DNA from: Phycisphaeraceae bacterium
GTDB taxonomy: Bacteria > Planctomycetota > Phycisphaerae > Phycisphaerales > SM1A02
Direction of reading: 5' to 3'
Length of the DNA: 64,000 nucleotides
NCBI GenBank assembly: GCA_015709595.1
Contig: CP054178.1
Location: 3,725,205-3,789,204, forward strand
Shown: piece after piece, positions 1-8,615 of the stretch
Layout: every line of letters starts with the position of its first letter
How positions within the stretch are numbered: the first letter of the stretch is position 1
Program-made: the position numbers and the translations under genes
Notes under the pieces: generated by a model
Told to the model about the DNA's origin: nothing
Seen by the model: only the letters and a program-made list of their open reading frames with translations
Database searches by the model: none

Positions 1-1
1 G

Positions 2-547
2 CGGCTGCTGCTGGCCGAAACGCTGCTCAAGCGGCGCCACGTCAGCGAGGCCCGCGCCTGCCTCACGCACGAACTCGACCTGTACCGAGCCAGCGGTCGG
101 CTGGAAGAGGCCCTCGCCAGTCTTGGCGACTCTCCACGCTTCGACGCTCCACGTCTGGGCAAGCTGCTGCTCGATGCGGGAATGGATCGCGAGGCCGTCG
201 AGGTGCTTGAGCGAACCCTCCGGGAGGATGGAGAAACGATCCAGTCACTCCGCCGCCTGTCGCTGGCGCGGTTCCGGCTCGGTGAACTCCGCGCCGGCGC
301 CGGCGCGGCTCGGCGGGTGCTGCGTCTTGAACCCACGTGCGTCGAGGCGATGTACAACCTGACGCTGGTGGCGCTCCTGCGCGGGCGGCTCCGAGTCGCC
401 GCGACCCGTCTCCGCCGCGGGCTGGCTCTTCACCCGCACGACGAGGGCCTTCGACGGCTGCGCGTTCGCTGGCTCGTCGCCTGCGCGGAGCACGGCTGGA
501 CGGAGGCCATGCGATGGCTCCGACGTCGCCTCAATCGCGCCGGGTGA
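2..547 (+). CDS. C-terminal part of a TPR-like helical repeat protein (5' end outside window)
   Basis: The frame is open from the first bases of the window to a TGA at 545-547, so the start lies upstream. The 181 visible residues are rich in Ala, Leu and Arg and form amphipathic helix pairs such as 'MDREAVEVLERTLRED' and 'EAMYNLTLVALLRGRL', spaced like tetratricopeptide repeats. TPR proteins are scaffolds for protein-protein contacts, and no catalytic motif is visible. It ends 52 bases before the convergent rpsR gene. The partner and role cannot be told from this fragment; the TPR assignment rests on pattern rather than a strong consensus match. Confidence 0.6.
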   Translation, partial: RLLLAETLLKRRHVSEARACLTHELDLYRASGRLEEALASLGDSPRFDAPRLGKLLLDAGMDREAVEVLERTLREDGETIQSLRRLSLARFRLGELRAGAGAARRVLRLEPTCVEAMYNLTLVALLRGRLRVAATRLRRGLALHPHDEGLRRLRVRWLVACAEHGWTEAMRWLRRRLNRAG

Positions 548-598
548 GAACCGACATCCGAACAGTGAATACCGGCAACGGGAATCCCGGCGGCGTCG

Positions 599-853
599 TC
601 ACAGCGTCGCGCTGGTGTAGGGCAGCAGCCCCATGTACCGCGCCCGCTTGATGGCCTGCGAGAGCATCCGCTGCTCGCGGGCGGTGGCGCCGGTTCGCTT
701 GCGGGGATAGATCTTGCCGTTGGGAGTCATCAGCCGCCGCAGATCTTCCACGTTCTTGTAGTCCACGAAGGGTCGTCCGCCCGTGCCGATGGTGGTGATG
801 CGTGTATTGGGGCGGGTCGGAGCACCGGGGCCTGCGTTGCGCGTGTCGTACAT
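599..853 (-). CDS. rpsR: 30S ribosomal protein bS18
   Basis: The product is 84 residues, the usual size for bS18, a small-subunit protein that binds 16S rRNA together with bS6. The C-terminal half carries the family signature: '[20 protein letters not shown]', then '[20 protein letters not shown]' and 'ARYMGLLPY'. The start at 853 is preferred over longer upstream reading because family similarity begins there and an AGCAGGA sequence lies upstream. There is no rpsF, ssb or rplI next to it; in many bacteria rpsR lies in that operon, so here it stands alone, convergent with the TPR-like gene and divergent from the arsenic operon. The zinc-binding cysteines of the C+ form are absent. Confidence 0.95.
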   Translation of the reverse strand: MYDTRNAGPGAPTRPNTRITTIGTGGRPFVDYKNVEDLRRLMTPNGKIYPRKRTGATAREQRMLSQAIKRARYMGLLPYTSATL

Positions 854-1056
854 GGGTCCGTGAATCCTGCTGGGGGTGTCGTGGATGCTCCCGACGGGAG
901 CAGCCCCCTCGGCGGGGGCGACAAGACCGAAGCGTAGCGACGTGGCAGGTGGAATCAAGAACCGGCGATCGGGCGCCTACGGCCGCCGGAAGCGAGGTCG
1001 AAGCGGCCTGACCATTTTTTCTTGATACCTGTATCCGGGTCTACGCTCAGGCATCC

Positions 1057-1076
1057 TATATTTCGTCATCTGGCGA
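1057..1076 (+). promoter_or_regulatory. Putative -10 element and operator of the arsenic operon
   Basis: A TATATT hexamer at 1057-1062 lies 30 bases before the arsR ATG. It overlaps a short imperfect dyad, ATTTCG then CGAAT separated by 8 bases, inside an AT-rich patch. ArsR repressors normally bind dyads that overlap their own promoter. No good -35 at normal spacing is visible, so the promoter call is tentative. Confidence 0.35.
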
Positions 1077-1092
1077 ATCATCGGTGACAATC

Positions 1093-1542
1093 ATGCGTGA
1101 ACTCTCAACCATCACGAAGGCCCTGGCGGACGATAACCGGCTGCGAATCCTGGCCGCCCTGAGGCATGGTGAACTGTGCGTGTGCCAGGTGATCGAGCTG
1201 CTTCAACTGGCTCCGTCCACGGTTTCCAAACACCTATCCGTGCTTCGCATGGCGGGGATGCTCGAAAGCCGCAAGGACGGTCGTTGGATGCACTACCGGC
1301 TCCCCAGCGAGTCCGAAGGCAGCCCTGCCGTACACCGCGCCCTCACCCTGGTGCTCGACACGCTGGCGGATGACGAGCGGATCATCGCCGACGACGAACA
1401 CCTACGACGCATCCTGGCCACCGACCCGGTGGAGATCTGCCTTCGGCAGCGCATGGGCGGCTGCTGTCCGCCTTCCGCCAATGCATCTGAAACGGCCGCG
1501 GCGAACGCGACCGGCGAACCCTCATCACCCTGTTGCGGCTGA
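1093..1542 (+). CDS. arsR: ArsR/SmtB-family arsenic-responsive repressor
   Basis: A 149-residue winged-helix repressor. The recognition-helix region reads 'LAPSTVSKHLSVLRMAGML' and the beta-wing 'ESRKDGRWMHYRL', both typical of the family. The metal site 'ELCVC' (Cys29 and Cys31) is the vicinal-cysteine pair that binds As(III) in ArsR. The C-terminal tail is unusual in carrying more cysteine pairs ('GGCCPP' and a terminal 'CCG'). ATG 1093 is chosen because homologues start with this 'MRELSTITKALAD'-type sequence; GTG 1084 in frame is the alternative. It is followed after 24 bases by arsM and then acr3. By family knowledge it represses this operon and releases DNA when arsenite binds. Confidence 0.93.
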   Translation: MRELSTITKALADDNRLRILAALRHGELCVCQVIELLQLAPSTVSKHLSVLRMAGMLESRKDGRWMHYRLPSESEGSPAVHRALTLVLDTLADDERIIADDEHLRRILATDPVEICLRQRMGGCCPPSANASETAAANATGEPSSPCCG

Positions 1543-1566
1543 TCTGCCGCGCGAAAGGAACTGACC

Positions 1567-2427
1567 ATGACCACGTTCACACCCACCGATCCCGAAGCCG
1601 TCCGCGCCGCCGTGCGCCAGGGGTACGGCGCCATCGCCCGCGAGCAGCCCGTCGGCGCGGGGGGCGGCTGTTGCGGCGGAGGCGGCTGCTGCGGGGGTGT
1701 TGATGCCGCCGCCATCGCCGAGGAAGTCGGCTACTCCGCCGAGGAACTCGCCGGACTCCCCGAAGGCGCCAACATGGGGCTTTCGTGCGGCAACCCCACC
1801 GCGCTGGCCTCGCTCAAGCCGGGCGAAGTCGTGCTCGACCTCGGCTCCGGTGGCGGGTTCGACGTGTTCCTCGCGGGACCGAAGGTCGGCCCGACGGGGC
1901 GCGTGATCGGCGTGGACATGACCGCCGACATGATCGCCAAGGCCCGGCGCAACGTCGAGTCGTACCGGAAGTCCACTGGTCTGAACAACGTCGAGTTCCG
2001 ACTCGGCGAGATCGAGCATCTGCCCGTGGCCGACGCCAGCGTGGATGTCGTCATCTCCAACTGCGTGCTCAACCTCTCGCCCGACAAGGCGCAGGTGTGG
2101 CGCGAAATCGCCCGCGTGCTCAAGCCCGGCGGTCGCGTGGCGGTGAGCGACCTGGCCCTGCTCCGCCCACTGCCGCCCGAGGTGGCCCACGCCGTCGAGT
2201 CGCTCATCGGCTGCGTGGCCGGCGCGGTGACGCCCGCCCAGACCGAACAGTACGCCCACAACGCCGGACTGGCGGAGATCGTGCTCGAGGCCAAGTCGGA
2301 CTACGTGCGCACGCTCGAATCGTTCCAGGATCCGCTCTACCGGCAGATCGGCGAGTCCCTGCCGAAGGGCACGCGCCCGGCGGATTATGTGACCTCGCTC
2401 AACATCACGGCGCGGAAGCCCCGCTGA
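1567..2427 (+). CDS. arsM: Arsenite S-adenosylmethionine methyltransferase ArsM
   Basis: A 286-residue class I SAM-dependent methyltransferase. The SAM loop 'DLGSGGGFD' is at residues 91-99, followed by '[11 protein letters not shown]'. The three cysteines that bind As(III) in characterised ArsM enzymes correspond to Cys74 ('GLSCGNP'), Cys166 ('SNCVLNLS') and Cys216 ('IGCVAGA'). The enzyme methylates arsenite in the cytoplasm to methylated arsenicals. The N-terminus has a glycine linker with two extra Cys-Cys pairs (residues 35-36 and 41-42), echoing the tail of the neighbouring ArsR. A GAAAGGAA Shine-Dalgarno sits just before the ATG. Second gene of the arsR-arsM-acr3 operon. Confidence 0.96.
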   Translation: MTTFTPTDPEAVRAAVRQGYGAIAREQPVGAGGGCCGGGGCCGGVDAAAIAEEVGYSAEELAGLPEGANMGLSCGNPTALASLKPGEVVLDLGSGGGFDVFLAGPKVGPTGRVIGVDMTADMIAKARRNVESYRKSTGLNNVEFRLGEIEHLPVADASVDVVISNCVLNLSPDKAQVWREIARVLKPGGRVAVSDLALLRPLPPEVAHAVESLIGCVAGAVTPAQTEQYAHNAGLAEIVLEAKSDYVRTLESFQDPLYRQIGESLPKGTRPADYVTSLNITARKPR

Positions 2428-2446
2428 TCCCTGCGCCCGCGTCCAG

Positions 2447-3547
2447 ATGAGCCGCAACATGCCCGACGCCATCGCCGAATGTCCACCCTGTCGCAACGGT
2501 CGCCTCTCCTTCCTCGACCGATACCTCACCCTGTGGATCTTCCTGGCGATGGCGTCGGGCGTGGCGCTTGGGCGCCTGGCGCCCGGCATGGCGGAAGTGC
2601 TCGATCGCGTATCGGTCGGCACGACCAACATCCCCATCGCGATCGGGCTGATCCTCATGATGTACCCGCCGCTGGCGAAGGTGCGATACGAGGAACTGCC
2701 GACGATCTTCCGCGACTGGAAGGTGCTCGTGCTCTCGCTGATCCAGAACTGGATCGTCGGTCCGGTTCTGATGTTCGTGCTCGCGGCCATCTTTCTGCAC
2801 GACAAGCCCGACTACATGCTCGGCCTGATCATGGTGGGGCTGGCGCGATGCATCGCCATGGTGCTGGTATGGAACGACCTGGCCAGGGGCAGCGCCGAGT
2901 ACGCTGCGGGACTGGTGGCGTTCAACAGCATCTTCCAAGTCCTGTTCTTCGGGCTGTACGCGTGGGTCTTCATGACCTGGCTGCCGCCGCTGATCGGCCT
3001 GGAAGGCGCGGTCGTCGAGGTGAGCATGGCGAGCATCTTCGCCAGCGTGATGATCTACCTGGGCATCCCCTTCTTCGGCGGCATGATCACGCGGCTGATT
3101 CTGCGGGCGACCAAGGGCGACGCCTGGTACACCGGGACATTTCTTCCTCGAATCTCGCCCATCACGCTGGTGGCGCTGCTCTTCACCATCGTGGTGATGT
3201 TCGGACTGCAGGGGGATCGGATCGTGGAATCACCGCTGGACATCCTGCGGATCGCGGTGCCGCTCGTGCTTTACTTCATCATCATGTTCTTCGCGTCGTT
3301 CTTCATGGCCCGCCGCGTCGGGGCGGACTATGAGCGCTCGGCGACACTGGCGTTCACCGCCAGCGGCAACAACTTCGAGCTGGCCATCGCGGTGGCGATC
3401 TCGGTCTTCGGCATCACCTCGGGCATGGCTTTCGCCACGGTCATCGGTCCACTGGTCGAGGTGCCGGTGCTGATCGGGCTGGTGAGCGTCTCGCTGTGGC
3501 TGGGGCGTCGATGGTTCGGCGCCCGTCGAGCGATCCGCGGCGCCTGA
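2447..3547 (+). CDS. acr3: ACR3-type arsenite efflux permease
   Basis: A 366-residue integral membrane protein with about ten hydrophobic segments, of the BART superfamily ACR3 group. Conserved features are '[18 protein letters not shown]' in the first helix, the essential membrane cysteine at Cys135 in '[17 protein letters not shown]', and '[16 protein letters not shown]' with its conserved glutamate near the end. It exports arsenite across the inner membrane. The N-terminus has a CPPC pair (residues 12-15) not needed in the family. It starts 20 bases after arsM, so co-transcription is likely. Methylation and efflux together form a standard detoxification route. Confidence 0.96.
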   Translation: MSRNMPDAIAECPPCRNGRLSFLDRYLTLWIFLAMASGVALGRLAPGMAEVLDRVSVGTTNIPIAIGLILMMYPPLAKVRYEELPTIFRDWKVLVLSLIQNWIVGPVLMFVLAAIFLHDKPDYMLGLIMVGLARCIAMVLVWNDLARGSAEYAAGLVAFNSIFQVLFFGLYAWVFMTWLPPLIGLEGAVVEVSMASIFASVMIYLGIPFFGGMITRLILRATKGDAWYTGTFLPRISPITLVALLFTIVVMFGLQGDRIVESPLDILRIAVPLVLYFIIMFFASFFMARRVGADYERSATLAFTASGNNFELAIAVAISVFGITSGMAFATVIGPLVEVPVLIGLVSVSLWLGRRWFGARRAIRGA

Positions 3548-3635
3548 CCGCGAAGTCAACGTGGGCGACGGGGGTGGGCATCGCGGGCATCACGTCACCC
3601 TGCCACGTCCGGCCCCGGCAGTTCGCCTCAGCCGC

Positions 3636-4127
3636 TCACCCCCTGAGACAGCACGCCTTGTACTTGCGTCCACTGCCGCACGGGCAGGGGTCGTTGCGGC
3701 CGATCTTGCTGCCTGGGCGTGTGTAGGTTTCGCCCTTGCCGGACGCGGCCCGCTCGAAGGATTCGCGCAGCGCGCGGATGAACACGCCGAGCATGCGTCC
3801 GCCGCTGAGGCGGCCATCCTCTTCCAGCCCGGCGAGGAACAGAGCGCCCAGCGCGGGCACATGAGGGCGGGCTGTCTCGGGCAGGTCGAGGCGGGCGACG
3901 CGATCCAGCAGCGCGGTCCTGAGGTCCGGCTCCTCGACATCGCCGGGCTGGGGATTCTGTTCTCCCATTCGTGCGCCGGCCGCCTTGACCGCGTGAGAGA
4001 GGAACTCGACCAGCACGGCGGCCGCATACTCGCGGACTGCCGGGTGGACCTGTCGCAGTCGATCGGAGTGACAGAAGTCCCCGACCCAGTTCTCGATGGT
4101 TTCGCGGGTGTAGGGCGTAAGGGGCAT
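3636..4127 (-). CDS. SEC-C motif protein
   Basis: The 163-residue product ends in '[19 protein letters not shown]', a complete SEC-C zinc-binding motif (CxC...CC) as at the C-terminus of SecA. The first 120 residues are helical and unrecognised, with no SecA ATPase or YchJ nuclear-transport-like core. SEC-C modules bind zinc and mediate contacts, for example with SecB or ribosomes in other proteins. It lies tail-to-tail with acr3 and 43 bases upstream of the end of the fructose-bisphosphatase gene. A specific role cannot be given. Confidence 0.8.
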   Translation of the reverse strand: MPLTPYTRETIENWVGDFCHSDRLRQVHPAVREYAAAVLVEFLSHAVKAAGARMGEQNPQPGDVEEPDLRTALLDRVARLDLPETARPHVPALGALFLAGLEEDGRLSGGRMLGVFIRALRESFERAASGKGETYTRPGSKIGRNDPCPCGSGRKYKACCLRG

Positions 4128-4169
4128 GGCGCGGTGTCGGGCTTGGACAACTCTCAGCGGTTGACGGGA

Positions 4170-5270
4170 TCACAGATGACGAAGCACGGCGTCAACCTCG
4201 TCGGGCGAGCCGATGACCAGTGGCGTCCGCTGGTGGATGCTGGTGGGAACGATGTCGAGGATGCGATCGGGTGATGGACCCTCACCCTGCCCTCTCCCGC
4301 CCCCGGAAGAAGAGGGTTCAGGACCGGCGGAACCCGTCACGGCTCTGCCCCCCGCCTGCTCGATGATCATGGCCATGGGGTTGGCCTCGTACATCAGGCG
4401 CAGTTTGCCTTCGGGGTTCTTCTTCGTGGGCGGGTACAGGAAGACGCCGCCCTTCATCAGCGTGCGGTGGACATCCGCCACCATCGACCCGATGTAGCGC
4501 AGCGAATAACCCTGACGGTGCGCCCAGTCGAGGTAGCGGGTGTAGCCCTCGGGGAAGGTATCGCGGTAGCCCTCGTTGACCGAGTAGGTGGCGCCGGATC
4601 GCGGAATGCTGATGTTCCGCTTGACCAGCACGAACGACCCGATGGCCTGGTCAAGCACGAACATGTCCACACCCGACCCGGTGGTGAGCACGAAGACGGT
4701 GGAGGAGCCGTAGAGGATGTACCCCGCCGCCACCTGGCGCGAACCGGGCTGGCAGAGGGTCTCCACCGCGCCCGGAATGGTCGGGTCGTTGCGCAGGATC
4801 GAGAAGATGGTGCCCACGCTGACGCAGACATCGAGGTTGGACGAGCCATCGAGCGGGTCGAAGATCACGCAGTACTTTCCGCCCTCGTGCCCGCGGCGGA
4901 TGATGGTCGGCTCCTCATCCTCCTCCGACGCCACCACCGCCACGCTGGGGCGCGCGCCGAGACAGCGCAGGAGAATCTCGTTGGCGATGACATCGAGTTT
5001 CTGCTGCCCCTCGCCGTGGATGTTGGCTTCGCCGTGATCGCCGAGCACGTCCTCGATGCGCGCCCGCCGGACCTTGTTGGCGATGGTCTTGGCGGCGAGC
5101 GACATGGCGGAGAGAATCCACGACAGGTCGCCCTTGGCCTGCGGGTGCTTCTCCTCCTCGGCGAGAATGTGGCCCTGAAGCGTGGCGAGGTTGTCGCGCG
5201 TGAATCGAGGCCGGGTGACGGCGTGGTCGGCTTCGGATGTGACGGGCGTCTCAGTGATCGTCGGCATCAT
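4170..5270 (-). CDS. fbp: Fructose-1,6-bisphosphatase class I
   Basis: Hydrolyses fructose-1,6-bisphosphate to fructose-6-phosphate in gluconeogenesis. The active-site metal motif 'FDPLDGSSNLD' is intact, as are the substrate-binding 'YIGSMVADVHRTLMKGGVF' and the C-terminal 'ILDIVPTSIHQRTPLVIGS'. The start at 5270 ('MMPTITET') gives 366 residues; the open frame runs 42 codons further upstream, but those residues do not resemble the family. The length exceeds the usual 330-340 partly because a glycine/serine/proline-rich segment of about 20 residues (near 311-333) splits the C-terminal block. Its DNA at 4270-4320 looks like a dispersed low-complexity repeat. Divergent from the thiolase gene. 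Confidence 0.93.
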   Translation of the reverse strand: MMPTITETPVTSEADHAVTRPRFTRDNLATLQGHILAEEEKHPQAKGDLSWILSAMSLAAKTIANKVRRARIEDVLGDHGEANIHGEGQQKLDVIANEILLRCLGARPSVAVVASEEDEEPTIIRRGHEGGKYCVIFDPLDGSSNLDVCVSVGTIFSILRNDPTIPGAVETLCQPGSRQVAAGYILYGSSTVFVLTTGSGVDMFVLDQAIGSFVLVKRNISIPRSGATYSVNEGYRDTFPEGYTRYLDWAHRQGYSLRYIGSMVADVHRTLMKGGVFLYPPTKKNPEGKLRLMYEANPMAMIIEQAGGRAVTGSAGPEPSSSGGGRGQGEGPSPDRILDIVPTSIHQRTPLVIGSPDEVDAVLRHL

Positions 5271-5340
5271 GGGATGAGCGTAGGAGTGCCGGAGCAGACT
5301 GACAGCCCGGGGATCGGTGCGGAAGCGGCCGACGCTCATC

Positions 5341-5369
5341 GTGACCAGTCCGGGGTCCGCTCCTACGAT
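5341..5369 (+). promoter_or_regulatory. Putative sigma-70-type promoter of the thiolase gene
   Basis: GTGACC at 5341-5346 and TACGAT at 5364-5369 are separated by 17 bases, the ideal spacing. They lie 30 bases before the thiolase ATG, which has its own CGGAGT Shine-Dalgarno. The match to consensus is moderate. Confidence 0.45.
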
Positions 5370-5398
5370 CGGTACTCGACTGAACGGAGTAATCACCG

Positions 5399-6589
5399 AT
5401 GCCGCACCCCGTGATCCTCGCCGCTCGACGCACGCCCATCGGCCGCTTCCTTGGCGCGTATTCGAACACGCCGTCGCCGGTGCTGGGGGCGTACGCCATC
5501 AGGGCGGTGCTGGACGCTGTCCCCGGCGCGGCGGATCACGTCAATGAGTGCATCATGGGCTGCGTGCTTCAGGCGGGGCTGGGCCAGAACCCCGCCCGCC
5601 AGGCGGGTCTGAAGGCCGGGTTGCCCCACTCGCTGAGCGCCCAGACGATCAACAAGGTGTGCGGATCGGGCCTGCAGGCCGTCATGCTGGCGGCGCAATC
5701 AATCAAGGCGGGAGACAACCATCTCGTGGTCGCGGGCGGCTTCGAGAACATGACCCTCGCCCCCCACTTCGCCTACCTGCGCGGCGGGACAAAGTTCGGA
5801 CCGATGGAGTTCAGGGATCACATGCAGTTCGACGGGCTGACCTGCGCCATCGAGTGCTGGGGCATGACCAACGCCGCCGACCACACCGCGAAGAAGCACG
5901 GGCTGAAGCGCGAGAACCTTGACCGCTTCAGCGCCCAAAGCCACCAGCGAGCCGCCAGGGCCACGGCGGAAGGATGGTTCAAGTCGGAAATCGTCCCTCT
6001 GACCGGCGAGCAGATCGGCAACCGCAAAGCGCCGGGGCCGGAAGGCGGCCTCAGCGTGGATGAAGGCATCCGGAGCGACTCGACCGCCGAGGGGCTGGCG
6101 AAACTCCGTCCCGTGCCGGGCCACGAGTTCATCACCGCGGGCAACGCCTCGCAGATTTCCGACGGCGCGGCCGCTGTGGTCGTCGCCAGCGAGGAGAAGG
6201 CCAGGCAACTGGGCGCGAAACCCCTGGCGCGCATCGTGGACTACTACACCTCGGGCGTGGCGCCCAAGGACATCTTCGACGCCCCCGCGCTGGGCATCGC
6301 CGCGATGCTCAAGCGCAACAATCTGGCGGTGAAGGACATCGACCTGTTTGAACTGAACGAGGCCTTCGCCTCGCAGGTGCTGGCCAACGTGGGCGAGCTG
6401 GGTATCCCCGAGGAGCGGCTCAACATCTGCGGCGGCGGCATCGCCCTGGGCCACCCCATCGGCGGCTCGGGCGCGCGGGTCCTGACGACTTTGCTGCATC
6501 AACTCGCCCGCACGGGCGGCCAGCGCGGCGTGGCGTCGCTCTGCCTGGGCGGCGGCAACAGCGTCAGCATGCTGGTTGAGCGGGCGTGA
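5399..6589 (+). CDS. Acetyl-CoA acetyltransferase (thiolase family)
   Basis: A 396-residue thiolase of standard length. The nucleophilic cysteine is Cys88 in 'NKVCGSGLQA', the histidine is His352 in 'GGGIALGHPIGGSGAR' and the second cysteine is Cys382 in 'LCLGGG'. 'NEAFA' is also present. It condenses two acetyl-CoA to acetoacetyl-CoA or cleaves 3-ketoacyl-CoA. The sequence fits the biosynthetic acetyl-CoA acetyltransferase group better than the FadA group, but the direction cannot be proven. It stands alone, without beta-oxidation or PHB genes next to it. A short GC hairpin spans its stop codon (6581-6595). Confidence 0.93.
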   Translation: MPHPVILAARRTPIGRFLGAYSNTPSPVLGAYAIRAVLDAVPGAADHVNECIMGCVLQAGLGQNPARQAGLKAGLPHSLSAQTINKVCGSGLQAVMLAAQSIKAGDNHLVVAGGFENMTLAPHFAYLRGGTKFGPMEFRDHMQFDGLTCAIECWGMTNAADHTAKKHGLKRENLDRFSAQSHQRAARATAEGWFKSEIVPLTGEQIGNRKAPGPEGGLSVDEGIRSDSTAEGLAKLRPVPGHEFITAGNASQISDGAAAVVVASEEKARQLGAKPLARIVDYYTSGVAPKDIFDAPALGIAAMLKRNNLAVKDIDLFELNEAFASQVLANVGELGIPEERLNICGGGIALGHPIGGSGARVLTTLLHQLARTGGQRGVASLCLGGGNSVSMLVERA

Positions 6590-6646
6590 CGCCCGGCAAC
6601 CGGTCCGCAGCGGGGGGAACCCCCACGATCACCGTGTCGCCCGCAT

Positions 6647-7744
6647 TCAGACAAACAGACCCGGCTGCTCGGTCCGCTTCGCCCGGATCGGGGCGAGCCG
6701 TTCGGCAAGACACTCGCGCGAGACGACGTAGATGTACTCCTTGTTCGCCAGGTGGCTGACGGCGCCGACCTTCTCCCCCTGCGGGTTGTAGATGCCGATC
6801 TGCGCGCCGACGTACCGCTTGAAGTCGTTCTCAATGGTTGTGACCTTTCCCTCGCCGTCCCACAAGGCCGCGAGCATGGATTCCATGTCCTCGCGCTGCA
6901 GATAGCCCTCGTTGTTGAACGACACGACCAGCACCGGGGCGCGGACGGCGGAGAGGAGCTTCCGCATCGCGTCCGCGAATCGCGGCCGCGAGTTGAAGAT
7001 GCTCTGTCGCTGCCTGCAGTCGACGCGCTTGCAGGCGATGCCGTAGACCTGCGGCTTGTCCCAGCGCACCAGCGATTCCCAGATGTGGTAGTTGCCCAGG
7101 TACGAGTGCTGGTTGTAGGGCGGGTCGATGTACGCCACATCGGCTTCGAGCGTGGCGGCCGCTTCCAGCGCCTCCAGGCACGTCGCCTGCCCCTTGCCGT
7201 GCCTGGCGCGAGGCAGCACGTGGGGGACGCGCAACTCCAGGTCGTTGTGGGCGCGCGGCGCCCATGTCTTGAGGTACGCCATCTGCAGGCCGGTCGTGGA
7301 GTCCACGCGGTCCGCGGCCTCCATCAGGGAGACGAGCATCACCGCTTCGAGTTCCGGTTCAAGCCCCTTGGCCGCGATCGCCTCGCGGATCGCATCGATG
7401 CGCGCTCCGTTCTTCGGCTGGAAGAAGCGGGACTTCACACAGAACGTCTCGGTGAAGTACCCCGGCTCGCCCTTCCCCCCAGCGATCACGTTGAACTCGC
7501 GGACGAGTTTCCTGGCGTCGTCCAGCACATCCTCCGCGTCTGCCTGGACGTAGCACCGCGCCAGTGTTGCGGCGTAGGCGTTGTGATCGTTCGAGAGCAC
7601 GCGGTACCCGGCGGCCTTGAGCGCGTGACCGACGCGCGAGGTGCCGGAGAACAGGTCGATGACGGAGCGCGCATTGGACGCCCGCCGCACCGCATCGAGG
7701 ATGGTGGGGATCAGGGTGCGCTTTGAACCGATGTACTTGATCAC
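6647..7744 (-). CDS. Type II N6-adenine DNA methyltransferase, Dam (D12) class
   Basis: A 365-residue DNA adenine methyltransferase. 'KYIGSKRTL' (residues 4-11) is motif X, 'VIDLFSGTSRVG' (28-39) is the SAM-binding motif I, and 'YIDPPYN' (205-211) is catalytic motif IV, in the order seen in Dam-like enzymes. GTG at 7744 is chosen because a GGAG lies 6 bases upstream and family similarity starts there; the frame is open 33 codons further. It lies 46 bases downstream of the endonuclease gene on the same strand, forming an R-M operon in the order R then M. By this arrangement it should protect the endonuclease target. Its first 36 codons are duplicated at 10102-10209. Confidence 0.92.
   Translation of the reverse strand: MIKYIGSKRTLIPTILDAVRRASNARSVIDLFSGTSRVGHALKAAGYRVLSNDHNAYAATLARCYVQADAEDVLDDARKLVREFNVIAGGKGEPGYFTETFCVKSRFFQPKNGARIDAIREAIAAKGLEPELEAVMLVSLMEAADRVDSTTGLQMAYLKTWAPRAHNDLELRVPHVLPRARHGKGQATCLEALEAAATLEADVAYIDPPYNQHSYLGNYHIWESLVRWDKPQVYGIACKRVDCRQRQSIFNSRPRFADAMRKLLSAVRAPVLVVSFNNEGYLQREDMESMLAALWDGEGKVTTIENDFKRYVGAQIGIYNPQGEKVGAVSHLANKEYIYVVSRECLAERLAPIRAKRTEQPGLFV
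7637..7744. repeat. Direct repeat copy 1 (108 bp, 5' end of the methylase gene)
   Basis: These 108 bases match 10102-10209 in the same orientation with only four differences, at 7718, 7721, 7724 and 7727. All four fall on third codon positions of the methylase reading frame and leave the protein unchanged. The two copies flank the endonuclease gene and the two-gene pair. Confidence 0.95.
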
Positions 7745-7790
7745 GAATCGCTCCGGGTGTAGGGGCTTGCTGGGCAGTAAGGCATAGGCG

Positions 7791-8378
7791 TCATCTCGCG
7801 CCGCCGCTGCCCGGGCTGCCGTGAGCCCGGAACACCTGCGCACTCTGGTCGTCGAGGATCGTCCTTCGGATCACACGCTCAAGGAAGGCCCTGAGCGCGG
7901 CCGTGTCGCTGTAGTCGCACCAGCAGAAGTAGTTGTCAGGCTCGAAGTAGTACGGGTGCTTCGTAACGTACCGAGGGAGCGTCGCCAGCGACTCGCACAT
8001 GATCGTAATGAAGGAGTGGTACTGGAAGCCGGTGAACTCGCGGAGCCGCTTCTGGAACTGCACCGTGTGGTGCTTGCAGGCACGCTCGTCTGCGTTGCCC
8101 GCTGGGCCCTGCTTCTTCACCTCGAAGTAGAGCTTGCGCCTCGTCGACTTGCACATGATGCTGACCTCCGGGACGACGCCGTAGGACTTGCCGTCCCCGT
8201 CCTCGGCCGTGGGTGGCAGCATCTTCCGGAGGTCGGCGGGCTTGTCGGTCACCTCGAACAGATCCGGGTTCAGCACGTCGCGCAGGAAGGCGGAGAAGTT
8301 GCCCTCTGACGCCCGGTACGTCTGGTCGTGGCCCGGCTGCTTGAGCCGGGCCGAGAGCTTCCGACTGTCCATGCCCAT
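7791..8378 (-). CDS. Type II restriction endonuclease, MunI/EcoRI-like
   Basis: A 195-residue protein with a PD-(D/E)xK-type core: 'VPEVSIM' (acid Glu71) and 'LYFEVKKQG' (Glu86, Lys88), then 'AGNADER' (93-99), matching the 'AGNAxER' recognition element of EcoRI and MunI. The spacing of the three catalytic residues (15 and 2) is the one I recall for MunI (Asp83, Glu98, Lys100), with Glu in place of the first Asp. Those enzymes cut sites with an AATT core, so a related target is likely but unproven. ATG 8378 is chosen for its strong AAGGAGGT Shine-Dalgarno 6 bases upstream. It lies upstream of and co-directional with its methylase. Confidence 0.85.
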   Translation of the reverse strand: MGMDSRKLSARLKQPGHDQTYRASEGNFSAFLRDVLNPDLFEVTDKPADLRKMLPPTAEDGDGKSYGVVPEVSIMCKSTRRKLYFEVKKQGPAGNADERACKHHTVQFQKRLREFTGFQYHSFITIMCESLATLPRYVTKHPYYFEPDNYFCWCDYSDTAALRAFLERVIRRTILDDQSAQVFRAHGSPGSGGAR

Positions 8379-8531
8379 CAGCGACCTCCTTCGCGACGGC
8401 TTGCCAGTGGCTCGGGCCACCGGGACCGAACTGCAAGCCTGGGCATCGCGTGAGTGGCAGTGTATGCGATCGCGTCACAGGTGCATAGTGCCGGAGCCCA
8501 GCGATCCCAACCTGTGGGGGCAACACCGCCC

Positions 8532-8569
8532 ATAGGGCCTATAGGTAGACGCCCTAACGGTGGTATAAT
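8532..8569 (+). promoter_or_regulatory. Promoter with operator-like dyad before the island gene pair
   Basis: A perfect TATAAT lies at 8564-8569, 47 bases before the gene at 8616. In the -35 area sits an inverted repeat, ATAGG-G-CCTAT (8532-8542), which also contains the palindrome CCTATAGG; no good -35 is visible. A dyad there is placed for repression or activation. A regulator is not identified. Confidence 0.5.
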
Positions 8570-8615
8570 CTCCACAACGCACCGAGCCCGTCGGAAGTTG
8601 AACAGGAGGCTCAGA

